DNA of 64,000 nucleotides from Hofstenia miamia (Eukaryota > Xenacoelomorpha > Acoela): assembly GCA_004352715.1 (NCBI GenBank), contig SCFE01000056.1, forward strand, positions 1,033,706 through 1,097,705. Direction: 5' to 3'. How positions within the stretch are numbered: position 1 is the stretch's first letter; the number at the start of each line of letters is the position of its first letter. The notes beneath the pieces are model-generated. The model ran no database searches, had not been told where the DNA came from, and saw only the letters and a program-made list of their open reading frames with translations. Of the stretch, positions 50,934-62,638 are shown one piece after another. The translations under genes and the position numbers were made by a program.

Positions 50934-53900
50934 GTAAGTTCACAAATATATTTTATTCAAAAAGAGTTAAGTTGTCCTAAAACGAATGCAATTATCATGT
51001 GAAAGTAAATTTTATACAAAAAAACGCATTCACTCCTAATAAAAAGTTGTACACTACTACCTACTAAGAGGAGGGACGCTTCACTAAATTTTTTTATGTA
51101 TGCATGTATATATATATATAAGATAGCTAGCTCGCTTTAATTCATTGAGATATATTTGATGAAAAATCGAATGTGCTAAAAGTTTGCATTTTATTTTCAT
51201 CTCAAATCTATAAAATTGTGCAATTTAGACCTTGAAGTCAATTTATTTTTTTACTTTTGAATCGGCATTTTCATTTCAAAATCTGGTTAGGAATTGCCAA
51301 TTCTAGCAAACGATCATGGAATAATTTGCTGCATGATTCAATATGTTTGGCATATAAGTAATAAACATTTAAGTAGTTTAGTCACCGCTTCGTGACTTGT
51401 CGTTCATTACAATTCTCATTAGAGCGGGGCTAAGTTTGAACCCAGCTGGACTTCTCAAACTGAAATCAGTAGTTATCCGATTAGCACTGCTTCCGGGAAT
51501 GGTCGCCGAAGGACCCATCATTGCAGTTATGTCACACTTCTTGCTCAAACTACCATGGGACATGTCTTTTATGTTAGGATTTGTCTTGGCAGCAGTGAGT
51601 CCAGCAGTAGTGGTTCCTGCTTTAATTGGTTTGCAAAATAATGGATATGGATGTGATAAAGGCATACCAACGTTGATTATTGCATCAGCTTCCTTAGATG
51701 ACATAATCGCCATTTCTGGCTTCTCTATCTGTATGGGAATAACTTTTTCAACGGTGAGATAATTGATATAAGTTCTAATTTTCTAAATACTTTATATTTG
51801 AGTTTAAGCATACGCTTAAAATGCTAACCTTGAAATACAGCGAGTGTCAACGATTAAGTTGATGCTGATGAAATTCAACAAGTTCTTGCTTGGATAAGGA
51901 ACTTACATAATAGAAATATTTTGCATTTTGAAATTTATTTTCACGTTTATTTATTCTAAAGTCCATGGCAGCAACAAGTATTTAGTTTTTTAAAATAGAC
52001 CATCTAAGTGCTATCAAAGTCAGAAGTTTTTTTCAGTTTCTCAGTGTTGTTTTCAGATTTGAGAGTCATGAGAATTTAAAAAATTTTATAGAAACCATTA
52101 CAAAATGCAAAAGTGTGCTTTAGTTTCAAATAGATTATAGTAGATTAACTGGAATTGTACCTTTGAGTTTTCAGGAACATCAAACAATGTGGAAATGGAT
52201 CTTTCTCGAAGCTTTTTTCTTTCCTTTGTAAAGTAAAAACAATCTTTTGTGAAATGTTTCTCACAAAGGGAACTGTACTTCGTTGGAAATCAATCTCTTC
52301 TGCCGATGTTTCTTTCAAATGTTGATCTTTAGGGAAGGAAAACTGAACAAAATTTTCAATTTCGCTAGTTTTGTATCGATAACCAGAAGAACAATTAGGA
52401 GCACAACATTTTCGACCCATAACGTATAAAGTCTAAAAATGCTAAGAGGTCAAAAAATGAAAAAAACCTGAATTTTTGCTTTTTAAGTCAATTTATATTT
52501 AAAAGTTCAAATTTTAAGGTCAAATTTGTTTTTTTTTGGATTTAAATTTTTTCAAATACTCTGTTTCTCGAATGGTTGGCTCAATGTATTTTTTTGTTTA
52601 GTATTTGTTTCAATACCAGTTTATCACGCTCTTCCTCGCCACCTGATCAGTGTTCGGCTTTTGCTCCTCTTTAATTTAATTGGCTAATTATGGAAAGCTA
52701 TTCCAAACTCCATCCGCAAACATTCTTTTGTTGTCAGTATATTGCCACTATTTGCTCATTTAAGTTGTGGGTGTTACTCGCATTCTCTATTACAGACTTA
52801 CGTAAAGCCTAAATCTAAACCAAGCGCTAGTGAAAAAGCATATGCGGTAAAGAACAAGTATCCCAGTGAATTTAAAGTCAACCCTGGCAATGTACTATTT
52901 TGTACACTTTTCAAAAAGTCTCTGTGATTCATAGAAGCAAGTTACAAGATGTCAGCAATGAAAGAGCTTCTTTAATGCAATCATTTCTGCCAGTGTCACG
53001 TCACGACTCTTTCGTTCAAACTTTAGTGTTGAAAATGGATATTCCTTTCAATAGGCTTGCACAGCCAACAGTGAAGCGTGTTTTCGAACCTTGTGGAAAA
53101 AATGTGATAATCATCACAACGCAAGAAACCTGGCATGTGACATTTCTTCTAAAAAATTGAAACCATTAAAGAAAAAATTATCTGGAGAGCAGTATGTGTA
53201 ATTGTGGACGAATTTCGTACAATAAAGGAAAATCTGTTAGCGTTATATGTGGAAATTTACTTGAACCGAGCACTTCATATCTTGTTTCTTGCAAAAATGT
53301 CGAGTCAGGATCCGCTGACGTAATTGTTCATATAGTCAACGTGAAAATGTAGGATTACTTCTTTCTGATAAGGCTTCCTATATGTGTGGGATTCATTCAA
53401 AGTTCTGTATCCGGATCTCCGCCATTTAATTTGCTAGCTCACTTTATGCACACTGTGCAGCGCGTGTTCGAGATTCATATCCTGAAGTCGATGAAGTTAT
53501 TGCCCGGGTTAAAGCAAAAACAGTTAAAAATCGCACAAGGAAACGCTTTTCATAGAGTAGGTTCACCTTTGTCTCCACAACCTATTGTCACATGATGGGC
53601 TTCATTGCTTAACGCTTTTGCGCAGAAAATTTTCATGCAGTTAAAGAAATTGTTATGCGTTTTGATAATGAGGATGGATCAAAAGGGCCAAGGACCCGGT
53701 AACAGTTGACAATTTACCCGCCAAGTTATCCGAGATTTGCATCCATTCTTGTTAATGGCAATGAAGAATAAAGAAAAGAGCATGATTGCGGCATGGCAAG
53801 ACCTGCAGCAGTTATTAGATGAATTGAAATCCAATGATCCTGCAATATCGTTAAGTATATATGGAACAACGTTTGAGTCAATCGAAAGGCTTAATTGAGA

Positions 53901-56900
53901 TTGTACATGCAAATGGGAACTTGTCTCCGTCGAGGTACAATCTACTGCAACGCACTCAATCGTCATTTGGAGATATCAAAAGGAGCTTCTCCAAACTGGA
54001 TAACATGCTTGGAAGCCACAGAAACTTTTCGGTTGACAATGATGAAAAATATTTTGTTACCTACTATAACAATTTTGTGGAATACACGTAGTACCTTTGC
54101 ACCTTTTTGTTAAAGTATTGGAAGTTTCAAGTGCTTGTTCACTCAAGTATTTGTAATACTATTTCTACTAGCGTTACTTTTATGTAACAAACCAATTTGT
54201 CCGCATTTTTCAACAATTTTATCCAAACCTTTTAAGAACTATTGAAAGGTTTTTACATTGATACATCTATGTGGTATTGGACGCTCATTCAATGATGAAA
54301 ATATGTGCTAAAACATGTGCTTATGCCTGAATTACATGAAAACAAGAATTTTTTTCAGTGAGCTTTGCGATTTTCTTAAAAATACTCAACTATTTCTATA
54401 CCTGATGTTCAGATAGTGAGACGCTGTAATGCCAGCGGAAGCAACAGCTATCCTGAAATACAGTATGTTGTTTTCTCAAGGCAATCTGTGTGACTCCCGT
54501 CCAGTAGTGTCGTGTGTAAAGTCAGACTTTGTCGCGCAGTGAGCCAGGTCGTGAATTTATGTCGAAAAAGAAAAAGAAGAAAAATCTCCAATTAATAGTG
54601 TTTTTAGATTTTAAATATCTTCATTAGTTCGGGAGTTATTCTGAATTAATTAAAATCCAGAAAATTTCTATTCTGAATTTAAGTCAAGCATTGAACCTTA
54701 AAAATATAGGAACCATTCAATAAGACAACATGCAAATGATCTATACTTAAATATGAACAACCTTTGTTTGGTTTGCCTAATGAATAGTATAATAAATTAT
54801 AAATATTCAGCTTAATTAATTAATTAGTCTCAATTTTGTAATTGTTTTTAATCCAATACAGTCAAGGTTAGAAAGTTTAGGGAGATGTATTTTCAACATT
54901 TCTTAAGTCTCCTCTAGAGATTATTTTGGGAATCACTCTTAGCATGCTCTGTGGATACATTCTTTGGTACATTCCTCCAATAGATAAGAATGAAGAAGAT
55001 ATTCATCTCATTGAAAACGACGATCCACTTAGATTTGTTCTTCTCTACATCATCGGAGTATGTTTCATGACGGGATTCAATCGACTACATCTGGCAGGTA
55101 AACTCTATTTCAAAATAACTAGAATCATTGGCTTCAGTCAACAATAACTGCTGGCTGGTTGTTGTGCCTCTTACTGATAGAGGATTATATTTGACCGCAA
55201 ACTGCCATCATATTTTCTACCAAACATCCAAACTTTTGGGCAATTTCTATGTGTAAGCATTGGTGTTAATGCACACAATTTGATGAGTAAACAATAAACT
55301 GTTTCATTTGCTATTCACAAAATTTCTGAGAATGTGATTTACATGATATGCAAGACAGTAAGACACTGTAAATTAGATTTTTGCTAATTTAAATATTCTG
55401 CTAAGTTGGGCCACTAAAAAACAAATCCTACACGTCCAAGTTAGAAAGTTTTTACCAAGAGTGTAACAATAAGTAAATTTGGATATTTGTCAATTGTCCT
55501 AAAATTCCCTGTTCAAAGCTTATGTCAGCAAAATAAAAGGACATATTTTTTCAATTGCCAGGTTTCAACGGCCATTACAATTGCAAAAGATCTATTAGTG
55601 ATAAAAAAATACCTATACCTATAAATTTATCAATGCAACGTTATCTAAAATTTTCAATTGTGATCATTTAGGAGCTGGTGCACTTAGTTGTTTGAGTCTT
55701 GGATTCATCACTGGCATTGGTTGGAACAGTTCTACTAAACGTAGTGTGGGAAAAGCGTTTGGTGTTGCTTGGAATGTTCTAATGCCACTTCTTTTTGGTC
55801 TAATTGGAACTGAAATTGATCTCTTTAAGTTTGATAAAAATGTTATGTTCAGTGGCCTACTCATTATATCTGTTGGATTAATCATTCGAATGCTCATGTC
55901 ATTTATTTCAGTTTTAGGTATTGACTATACTCTTAGGTAAGTTTTATCCATTTATCATTTATTAAAATGATAAGTTATTTTAAAAACCATATTTGAAGCG
56001 TGTAAAATCCAATAATTCATTGCAAAATTCAAAATTCATGATTTTTGGATAATTGGAATTTTAAGAATTATTTTATTCTTATCTGATTCCTAAATATTGT
56101 TCTAAAAGAAGGATGAAAAATTTTTGATGTGTGGAGAAGGGCAGAAGTTTCTAATCATAAACATGACAAACCTGTTGTCACATTATTGTAATGAACACGT
56201 TTACCTTGTCACCAGCTTTGATGATTAATACCATGAGTGACTGGTCCATACCAACTGGTGACATTTGTAATTTTGTATATATTGTAACATGCACTTTTTA
56301 ATAAAGCATTTTACTTAGCTATCAGCGGCGTACCCAGGGCTGACATGGTGGAATGTCCCCCCGTCAGGTTTCCAAATTTGATTTTGACTGGGCAAATCAA
56401 AAAAAAATTCTGTAAAAAATTGAAAAATTTAAAATCTAGGATCATGAAATGCATTTTTTAGGGTCTATTTTCTCAATATTTTCAAAAATTTGATGATGTC
56501 CCCTCCCGTCAGAATCCTGCGTACGCCTCTGTTAGCTATTGTTCGAATCATACATGGTGACAGAAGTAATGGCATTCGAAACATTAAAGCCTCCTTCATT
56601 TGATATTAATAGTTCAAATATTGCAGTGGAATGGTCGAAGTGGAAAAAAATTTTTATGCTCTTCGTGGACGCCATCGAAGTAGATGAGAAGCCAGATAAA
56701 GTGAAAATTAGAATATTGCTTCAGTGCATTGGAGAGACTGTTAACGAAGTTTTTGATAACTTCAACTGGATAAGAACTGAAAGCAAACAAGATTTCAACG
56801 ATGTGTTGGAAAAATTCAATGAGTACTTTAAGCAAAGCACAAATGAAGAGTATTTGAAAGATTCCAATTTTTCAAGATGTATAGATCTAATTGTAAAATT

Positions 56901-59900
56901 GACCAATGCGTTAACATGTTGAGAACCCAGGCAAGGAATTGCAACTTTGGTCAGGTTGAAGATAGCCTTATTCAAGACCGCATAATTTTTTTATTACAGG
57001 ATACACGCTTTCAGGAAAAGCTGCTTAGAGAGCTAATCATTGATCTCCAGAAAATGACTCAATTTTGTTATGCTGCAGAAGAAACTATGGAGCACTTAAA
57101 ACAGATTGAAAATGAAGATGAAAATTCAACCATTAAAAAAGAAGTTGACACAATTCCACGCAAAAGAATTCTTCAAATAAGTAAGCAACCTCAATTAGAA
57201 TGTCGATAATGGGGTAGGAAACATTTGCCCCAAAATTGTCCAGCTTTCGGAAAGTTTTGCAGCAAGTTTGGTAAGCCAAACCACTTTGCAATCAAATGCC
57301 GAGCTCATCTTGAAAAAACTTACAGCAATTAGAGAAACAAAGAACTACACAATCTAGATGAACAAGAGAAATAGAATCAACATATGAATGCAACACAATT
57401 AACACTTGAACAGAAAAGGTTGCTGTGAAAAAGGACATTCGACTACAATTCAAGACTACCCAATCAACATTAAAGTGGATTCTGGCACACACTCAAAATC
57501 TTAAAAGATATTGAATGAAGTATGAAGAAAAAGATTCAAATAGTACCTTCATATGGCAGGTTGACGGGATATGGAGGACAGAAAACTCCCATTAAAGGTG
57601 GAGTTAAACTGCCAGCAATTATTGGACGTAACAATATTATGTTATTGACTAAGTTTCTCGTTGTTACAACTGATAGCAAAGCCATCTTAGGATTAGAATC
57701 CTCATTGAGATCAGGGATATTTGAGTGTGTTTTAAGAACAAAAAAGATAATGAGTTTCATCTGATTAAACGTACAAAAAACCCTTTTCAGCTGTGGCCCG
57801 GAAGACAATAACCACGCAGAATGGAACCGGGCTAGTTTAAGACATTTTGAAGAAGATTTTAATAAAGTATAAAGATTGTTTTTCAGGCTATGGCAAAGTC
57901 AAGGACACTTTCGAAATTCCACTAAACAAAGTCCAATTAAGTCCCGCAAAGTAAACTTGAAAGTGTGCAAGTTTGCTTTATCAAATGCCAACAACAGTAA
58001 CATACATGAACTATTAAGTATTAAAAGAAAATTGTTTGATCTCGCTCAAACACAACCGACTACAACTAATTGGACTAATTATGAAAAATCAAAGAGAATT
58101 ATTAAACAATTAAGAGATAAGAAGTCTGCCTTAAAACAGAAAAGGTTCTTTGATAAATTAAATAATACAAACAAAAAATGGCGATATATTCATAAAATTT
58201 TTGAAAAAAGTAAATGAATTTCAACTGATATTAATGAATTAAGTATTGATAATTAAACTACACCAGAAAAAACAAGAATAATAGAACACCTAAATACAAT
58301 ATTTAAGGAACTTGACAATTTCAATATTCCCCAATATAAGAGAAAAACAAATATTAATAAATTCCCATTAAAAGCATACTTTTATTTAAGATTCCTAAAT
58401 GCAAATGAACTAGAAACCATAATATAAACTTTAGACACAAATAAATCAACGGCATCCTATAATCTTCCAATTTTTATTATTAAACGTCATTTTCATATTT
58501 TTAGTGAACATCTACTAATTGCATTTAACCAATGCATTATTGATAATGAATTCCTGGATATATTTAAGCAATGAGACATAAGCCCTATATATAAAAAGGC
58601 GACCCTCTAAATGCACAAAATTATAGGCCCATTTGCATTAGCCATGCTTTTAGTAAACTATTTGAAAAATTATTAAATAATCAAATAAATGCATATTTAA
58701 TATCTGAAAATATTCTTTCAAAAAAAATTTGGTTTTCGTAATGGTTATAGCACTCAAGATGCAATTTTATCAATATCAGAACAAATAAAATCTAATTTAA
58801 CCCTAAACAAATGTAGTTGAGTTGCACTCCTTGATTTGAGCAAAGCTTTTAATTCAATGAATTTTAATTAATATATTATAACTTTGATAACAAATCTGTT
58901 AACTTAATAATGACTTTCCTTAAAAATCGACAGCAAAGAGTTATACTTAATGGTAAAAAATCAAAATATATTATAACGGACCGTGGGGTTCCACATCCAC
59001 AGGGACCTATTCTATTTGCAATCTACGTTAATGACATAACCCAACAGTTAAAAAACATTAAAATTTATCAATATGCAGGTGATACATGCCTTATAAGTAC
59101 TGATATAAATGCCTTTAATGCAACTAAAAATCTCCAATATGACATCGAACATTTAACAAAATATTTCTCAAATAATCAATTGAAAGTAAATATTGAAAAA
59201 ACACAATTTATAATATTCTCCCTTAAGACAAACAGAAATCTCACAAAAAACATAGAACTTAATATAAATGATTTACCAATATAGCAAAGCAAATCAATTA
59301 ACTACTTACGTGTTGAAATTGCAATGATTTAAATTTCGAACAATTCGTCATGGTTTAAATTAAAAATTGGTTGCTGGAGTTAGATATCTCTATCATCTCA
59401 GAAATATTTCAAATACGTACCCTAAACAATTAATAAATGCACTCTGCCTTTCACACTTTCAATATTGCTCATTCCTCTTACAAATATTAATTCAAAACAT
59501 CGCATCTTCCTGTCTAAAACTTTCAGTTGGTCCCTTAAAATACTCAATTTTGCACAAAAACATGACAATGCATTCGATTACCGATTAAAATACAAAATAT
59601 TATCTCTTTTTACCAAATTCAAATGAATATTATTTAAATTCAAATTTGGTCAAGCGGCAATTTCGTATTTAAAGCAATATTTTAAATTAAATGAACGTTC
59701 TCAAACATTTTTGTTTGGATAAATGTCATTGCTAAAGCATTGTTCAATTTGAAATATACAAAGAAAGATGTATGTACTGCTAGTGACTATCTAAAAATTT
59801 AACTAGTTTGATTTTCAACGTTTTCAGCGTTTAAATTATTAACATGCTTTTTTCCTAGAGAAAAAGTGTTTGTGGCAATTGCTTGGATGCCTAAGGCTAC

Positions 59901-60198
59901 AGTTCAGGCCGCAATGGGATCATTACCATTGGATTACGCATCAAAAAATCTATCTAAGCAAAAATTTTCAAGTTTAGAGCCAAAACTGAGGACCGTTGTA
60001 ACTTTGGCTGTATTAGCAATACTTATATCTGCACCTCTGGGGGCTATTGGAATAAGCATTAGTGGTCCCCTACTTCTTTCTAAATCGACAGAAAGCTCTA
60101 AACACACTCGCAGAATTAAAAAAGAAGATGGAATTCCAAGACCAATACGCCAACCGAAGGATAATGACACTTCAGTTGCCTCAAGCAAATATCCATAG
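50472..60198 (+). CDS. SLC9B2: SLC9B-type (NHA2-like) sodium/proton antiporter, 5 exons, 551 aa
   Basis: CPA2-family antiporter exchanging Na+ or Li+ for H+ across a membrane. Mammalian relatives act at the plasma membrane, endolysosomes and mitochondria. Exons are 50472-50933, 51382-51753, 54881-55097, 55672-55936 and 59859-60198. All junctions are GT-AG and phases agree (0, 0, 1, 2), giving 1656 coding bases including TAG. The N-terminus is acidic and cytosolic-looking, and hydrophobic helices start at about residue 60. Landmarks are IERAGPGANLFSLFVLY, ILIRAGLSLNP, SPAVVVP, the paired Asp of SLDDIIAISGF (residues 260-261, the transport site in this family), FGLIGTEID and AWMPKATVQAAMGS. The length compares with 537 aa in human NHA2. 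AATAAA at 60296-60301 fits polyadenylation. Introns of 3.1 and 3.9 kb hold transposon debris, but no coding damage is seen. SLC9B1 and SLC9B2 cannot be told apart in an invertebrate. Confidence 0.94.
51382..51753 (+). CDS. SLC9B2: SLC9B exon 2 (transport core)
   Basis: 372 bp, phase 0 to 0. The acceptor is AGTTTAG|TCACCG and the donor is TCAACG|GTGAGA. It encodes SPLRDLSFITILIRAGLSLN, the unwound-helix motif AAVSPAVVVPALIG, and LIIASASLDDIIAISGF with the Asp pair needed for cation binding. Confidence 0.93.
52145..52420 (-). pseudogene. THAP-domain fragment
   Basis: The minus strand reads MGRKCCAPNCSSGYRYKTSE, then NFVQFSFPKDQHLKE. The opening M-x-(R)KC-x(3-4)-C with FxFPKD ten or more residues later is the start of a THAP zinc-coordinating DNA-binding domain. 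The later Trp and Cys-x2-His are not clearly placed (PFPHC only), so the domain is decayed or continues in another frame. THAP domains occur in P-element-type transposases and host regulators. The intronic antisense position favours a transposon remnant. Confidence 0.55.
52790..54110 (+). pseudogene. CGGBP1-like hAT transposase remnant
   Basis: In order: SEKAYAVKNKYPSEFKVNPG then NVLFCTLF (BED-type zinc-finger start, 52828-52911), SKLQDVSNERASLMQSFLP (52932-52990), CAARVRDSYPEVDEVIARVK then AKTVKNRTRKRF (53455-53550), GSPLSPQPIVT (53562-53594), and SPSRYNLLQRTQSSFGDIKR with FSKLDNM near the end (53925-54010). These blocks in this order characterise CGGBP1-like hAT proteins common in arthropod genomes. 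Many frame changes and stops are present, and the SERSFS-type block is altered. It is on the same strand as the SLC9B gene but within its intron. Confidence 0.7.
54881..55097 (+). CDS. SLC9B2: SLC9B exon 3
   Basis: 217 bp. The acceptor is AAGTTTAG|GGAGAT and the donor is CTGGCAG|GTAAAC. It encodes GDVFSTFLKSPLEIILGITL, a helix SMLCGYILWYIPP, an acidic loop and FVLLYIIGVCFMTGF. Choosing 54881 restores FSTGDVFSTFLK across the junction, matching the family. It ends in phase 1. Confidence 0.9.
55672..55936 (+). CDS. SLC9B2: SLC9B exon 4
   Basis: 265 bp. The acceptor is CATTTAG|GAGCTG and the donor is CTTAG|GTAAGT. It encodes GALSCLSLGFITGIGWNSST, FGVAWNVLMPLLFGLIGTEI and GLLIISVGLIIRMLMSFISV, helices conserved in the second half of CPA2 antiporters. 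It ends in phase 2. Confidence 0.92.
56173..56554 (+). repeat. Gypsy-type LTR, interrupted by a MITE
   Basis: It starts TGTTGTCACATT and ends CATACA (TG...CA borders), with a TATA-like TTTTGTATATATTG and an AATAAAGC signal at about 56300. TGGTGACAGAAG follows at 56555, in the place of a tRNA primer site. Without the MITE and its target duplication the LTR would be about 165 bp. No second LTR was found downstream, so the element is truncated. Confidence 0.65.
56323..56531. mobile_element. hAT-type MITE, 209 bp, with perfect 8-bp target duplication
   Basis: Terminal inverted repeats are CAGCGGCGTACCCAGG and CCTGCGTACGCCTCTG. It is flanked by TTAGCTAT at 56315-56322 and 56532-56539. There is no ORF. 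The same family is at 5524-5726 in the opposite orientation, and decayed ends of the same CAGNGGCG type occur near 5885, 10791, 41762 and 62300. Confidence 0.88.
56569..57235 (+). pseudogene. Gypsy-type gag, frame-broken
   Basis: The frame starts MAFETLKPPSFD at 56569 and continues with EWSKWKKIFMLFVDA, VKIRILLQCIGETVNEVFDN and VLEKFNEYFKQSTNEEYLKD. It stops at 56922 and resumes in another frame with RNCNFGQVEDSLIQDRIIFL and FQEKLLRELIIDLQKMTQFC. This is the capsid-like gag of invertebrate Gypsy (Ty3) elements. A zinc-knuckle-like stretch follows (CPAFGKFCSKFGKPNHFAIK, 57238-57297) in which an expected cysteine is Phe. The element is an old intronic copy and cannot be active. Confidence 0.78.
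57420..57950 (+). pseudogene. Gypsy-type protease and start of pol, truncated
   Basis: INIKVDSGTHSKS (57460-57500) matches the Asp-Ser/Thr-Gly catalytic block of retroelement aspartic proteases, followed by RLTGYGGQKTPIKGGVKLPA and LVVTTDSKAILGLESSLRSG (57555-57710). After stops, ILIKYKDCFSGYGKVKDTFE (57855-57915) resembles the segment just before the Gypsy reverse transcriptase. The element ends abruptly near 57948, where LINE sequence begins. Confidence 0.7.
57949..59610 (+). pseudogene. Jockey/CR1-type LINE reverse transcriptase, inactive
   Basis: The endonuclease-to-RT linker reads KQLRDKKSALKQKRFFDKLN (58110-58170). RT blocks are DISPIYKKATL (58576-58608), FGFRNGYSTQDAILSISEQI (58730-58790), VALLDLSKAFNSMNF (58824-58866), ITDRGVPHPQGPILFAIYVN (58975-59035) and YQYAGDTCL (59069-59095). 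The polymerase box should read YADD and here has Gly in place of the first Asp, and the GVPQGS box is altered. Stops and frame changes occur throughout. The 5' endonuclease part is missing, as usual for a truncated LINE insertion, here into Gypsy sequence. Confidence 0.8.
59859..60198 (+). CDS. SLC9B2: SLC9B exon 5 (C-terminus)
   Basis: 340 bp. The acceptor is TTTCCTAG|AGAAAA. It encodes EKVFVAIAWMPKATVQAAMG then SLPLDYA, the last helix TVVTLAVLAILISAPLGAIG, and a basic cytosolic tail ending ASSKYP before TAG. Confidence 0.93.
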
Positions 60199-60295
60199 AT
60201 TTTATTCATAATATTTCACAATTTTTATTGGAAAGAATCAATGATATTTATAATGCAATCTCTATAGTACTTAAATATTTAATTTGAACAAGGAA

Positions 60296-60301
60296 AATAA
60301 A
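60296..60301 (+). promoter_or_regulatory. Polyadenylation signal of the SLC9B gene
   Basis: AATAAA 98 bases after the stop codon, in the right orientation for the SLC9B transcript. Confidence 0.55.
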
Positions 60302-60309
60302 TATTAATG

Positions 60310-61640
60310 TATTTGTTCGTACAACATATATACAGTATGTACCATATTATTAATCACCTCTAAGCTGTTTTGAAATGCTCTCAGAGCAAATAATTAATGT
60401 CTGAAAAAGTTTCTATGCTCCAATTACTGATATCTTATAAAAAGAATGTCAATGAATCTAAAATATGCGAGGCACATTATCATCACCCCAGACTATTTTC
60501 TGATTAGTATTGTCTATCAACTAGTAGTTTTGTATGTATCACCTATACAGAATGTAATGTAGAATGCTTGTCTTGTGGTAGAAGCACGTGCAACACTCAG
60601 CAAGCATTCCATCTTTAGATATATTAAAACATAACCGATGAAACTACTAGTTATTGTGTTATCTATCTAATGAGAGAACAAGAGCATTTTCATTCCAAGG
60701 TTAATCAGTATTCAGAGAATAAGTTAATTCCAAACTTCTTCTTACAGAATCAGGCCTCCGGCCGAAGCGATGAACCATTTCCAATACCTAATGTCTCAGC
60801 TCATTTTAGACTAGAGAAAATGCAATTATTATAGCTACATGCAAACCGCGCTTCCTAACCGTACTCATCCTTATACCTAATCCCTACTATCACCTAGACT
60901 AGAGGAGTCAAACCAGAGGGCCATTTAGAGCCTCTGGTTATCCTACCTTTCGCCCGGAGTGATACCTTAAGCGTTGATCATGTTGATCAAATACATAAAA
61001 AATAATAAAGATAATAAAAGATAATAAGAGGGCACTTTATGAAAACTATCTTATCCGAAAAATGCTAAAAGATAATGTTAATAAATATACGGCTGGGGAA
61101 ATCTATAATAGTTAAAATAAAAGCAACTGGAAGCTAGGGTAGCAAAACTTAAATTAACAGAAATCACACATTTGAGTATTTACAAATAATAGATAACAAT
61201 AACTCACTTGTGATCAAACGGTGAGTAATAGCAGAACAAATATTTAAAACTACTGCGATGTCTGAAATTCAAATTACGCAAACAAAATGGATTCCTCGTA
61301 CGAGCAACCAATCAGAATACAAAGAATATTAAATCACTAATTGTACATTGCTTATCATCGCTATATTATTAAATCAACACATATTATCAATTTACAACTT
61401 AGGGATGCAAATATACTACAGTAATTTTTGTCTGAATGAGATCAGAACTACTGGAATACCACGTTTCAAAGAATTAACCTCTCATAACTGTGACAAATGT
61501 AGCTTTAAATTATTATTAGTCATCTCTATTGACTGCGATTTTACACGTTTGCTTTAATATAAGCAAGTTAATTGAGCGTATGTTCCAGAATAAGATTGAA
61601 AATATCAAAGTTCAAAGAAAATATTTTCACTAAAATTCCA
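60310..61640. other. Intergenic stretch
   Basis: No gene is recognised. 60740-60970 is locally less AT-rich (GGCCTCCGGCC, AGAGGGCCATTTAGAGCCTC) and may be part of an unidentified repeat. Confidence 0.4.
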
Positions 61641-62070
61641 TACGCTCTTTGCATTAAACCATTCAATCATTTGCAGGCGGCGTCGGTAGCGAGTTTGTTC
61701 TTGTACGATAGCATAGTGATAGCATTTTGGCCTGATTTCAGAGATGGTAGTCTAAACACCTTACAAAGTTTCAATGGGGTTCATGTCTAGTCGATTGCCT
61801 AGCCAATTCATCATTAAAAAACCTCACCTGCTCAGGATGTATATTGACGAAATGTGTTGTGTGTCTTAAATATCCATCCCAACTCATCATTCAAATTGAT
61901 TTCTTATGGAGGAAGCATTTTTATCTAAAATACGTATGCCTTCTTTTGTGCATCGTTTTTTTCTAAATGTAAGCAACCTAGTTTATGCAAAGACATCATA
62001 GCCCATCCCATGATCTTAGAAGAAACCTGATACAAGGAGTTCTCAACCAATGCTAAACACAGTTGACCGA
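61640..62070 (-). pseudogene. Tc1-like transposase remnant, antisense
   Basis: The minus strand reads SSKIMGWAMMSLHKLGCLHL (about 62030-61975; compare the usual S-VMVWG-MS---G-L-F block), then GWIFKTHNTFRQYTS in the place of F-QQDN-P-HTS, and MNWLGNRLDMNPIETL (about 61815-61770), corresponding to the WPGNSPDLNPIENLW block with the catalytic Glu. Frame changes and stops are frequent. The middle DDE Asp is lost in the altered block. No terminal repeats were found. Confidence 0.65.
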
Positions 62071-62289
62071 TTTGAGTAACAGCAGAACAAATTTTGGTTA
62101 GTGCATTCAATTTAAAACAATGCAATCATTTTAAAACATAAGCTATTTAAATTACAAATAAAGGTATTCAAATTAAAACGCAAATCATTCAATTTAATAT
62201 TCACATAAAGTAAATAATCTTTATTAAATTCATTTACAATTTTGTGATAATAATAAGTGTTCAGAAACTTTAAATAATTTTCAAAATCA

Positions 62290-62345
62290 ATATTACACAG
62301 GGGCTAAGGAATGATTTTTTTATTGGGGGGGGGGGGGCTGAGGGT
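62290..62345 (+). repeat. Possible hAT-type MITE terminus with poly-G
   Basis: CAGGGGCTAAGG followed by T-rich and a run of 13 G (about 62325-62337). It resembles a CAGGGGCG-class MITE left end. The partner end is absent or lies in the gap. Confidence 0.35.
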
Positions 62346-62638
62346 TTCCGGGACAACCTATGTCCCTACATTTTTTTCAAATTTTCTTCATTTTCATGCA
62401 TATTTCCTTGGAGAGGTGATTTTCATTAAAAATTTAGCCCATGTGGGACTAGTTTTTATTGCCTGGATTTAGAAAAAAATTCTACTGTGATACATATCGT
62501 TGTGACCTGAAATATCATATAGAAAGCATAATTATACAAAATCTTTATTGCAAAACTTCAACCAAAGAACAATTTTCGGCGATCATTTTGAGAGATAAAT
62601 GTTTGCAGAATGTCGCGAATATTAAGATCGTCTGTTTT

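Larger units (their letters stand above)
51754..54880. other. SLC9B intron 2 with transposon debris
   Basis: 3127-bp intron. It holds a THAP-like fragment (minus) and a CGGBP1-like hAT remnant (plus), annotated separately. The rest is AT-rich and unrecognised. Confidence 0.8.
55937..59858. other. SLC9B intron 4 with retrotransposons
   Basis: 3922-bp intron containing a Gypsy LTR with a nested MITE, Gypsy gag/protease and the start of pol, and a LINE reverse transcriptase region, each annotated separately. Confidence 0.85.
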
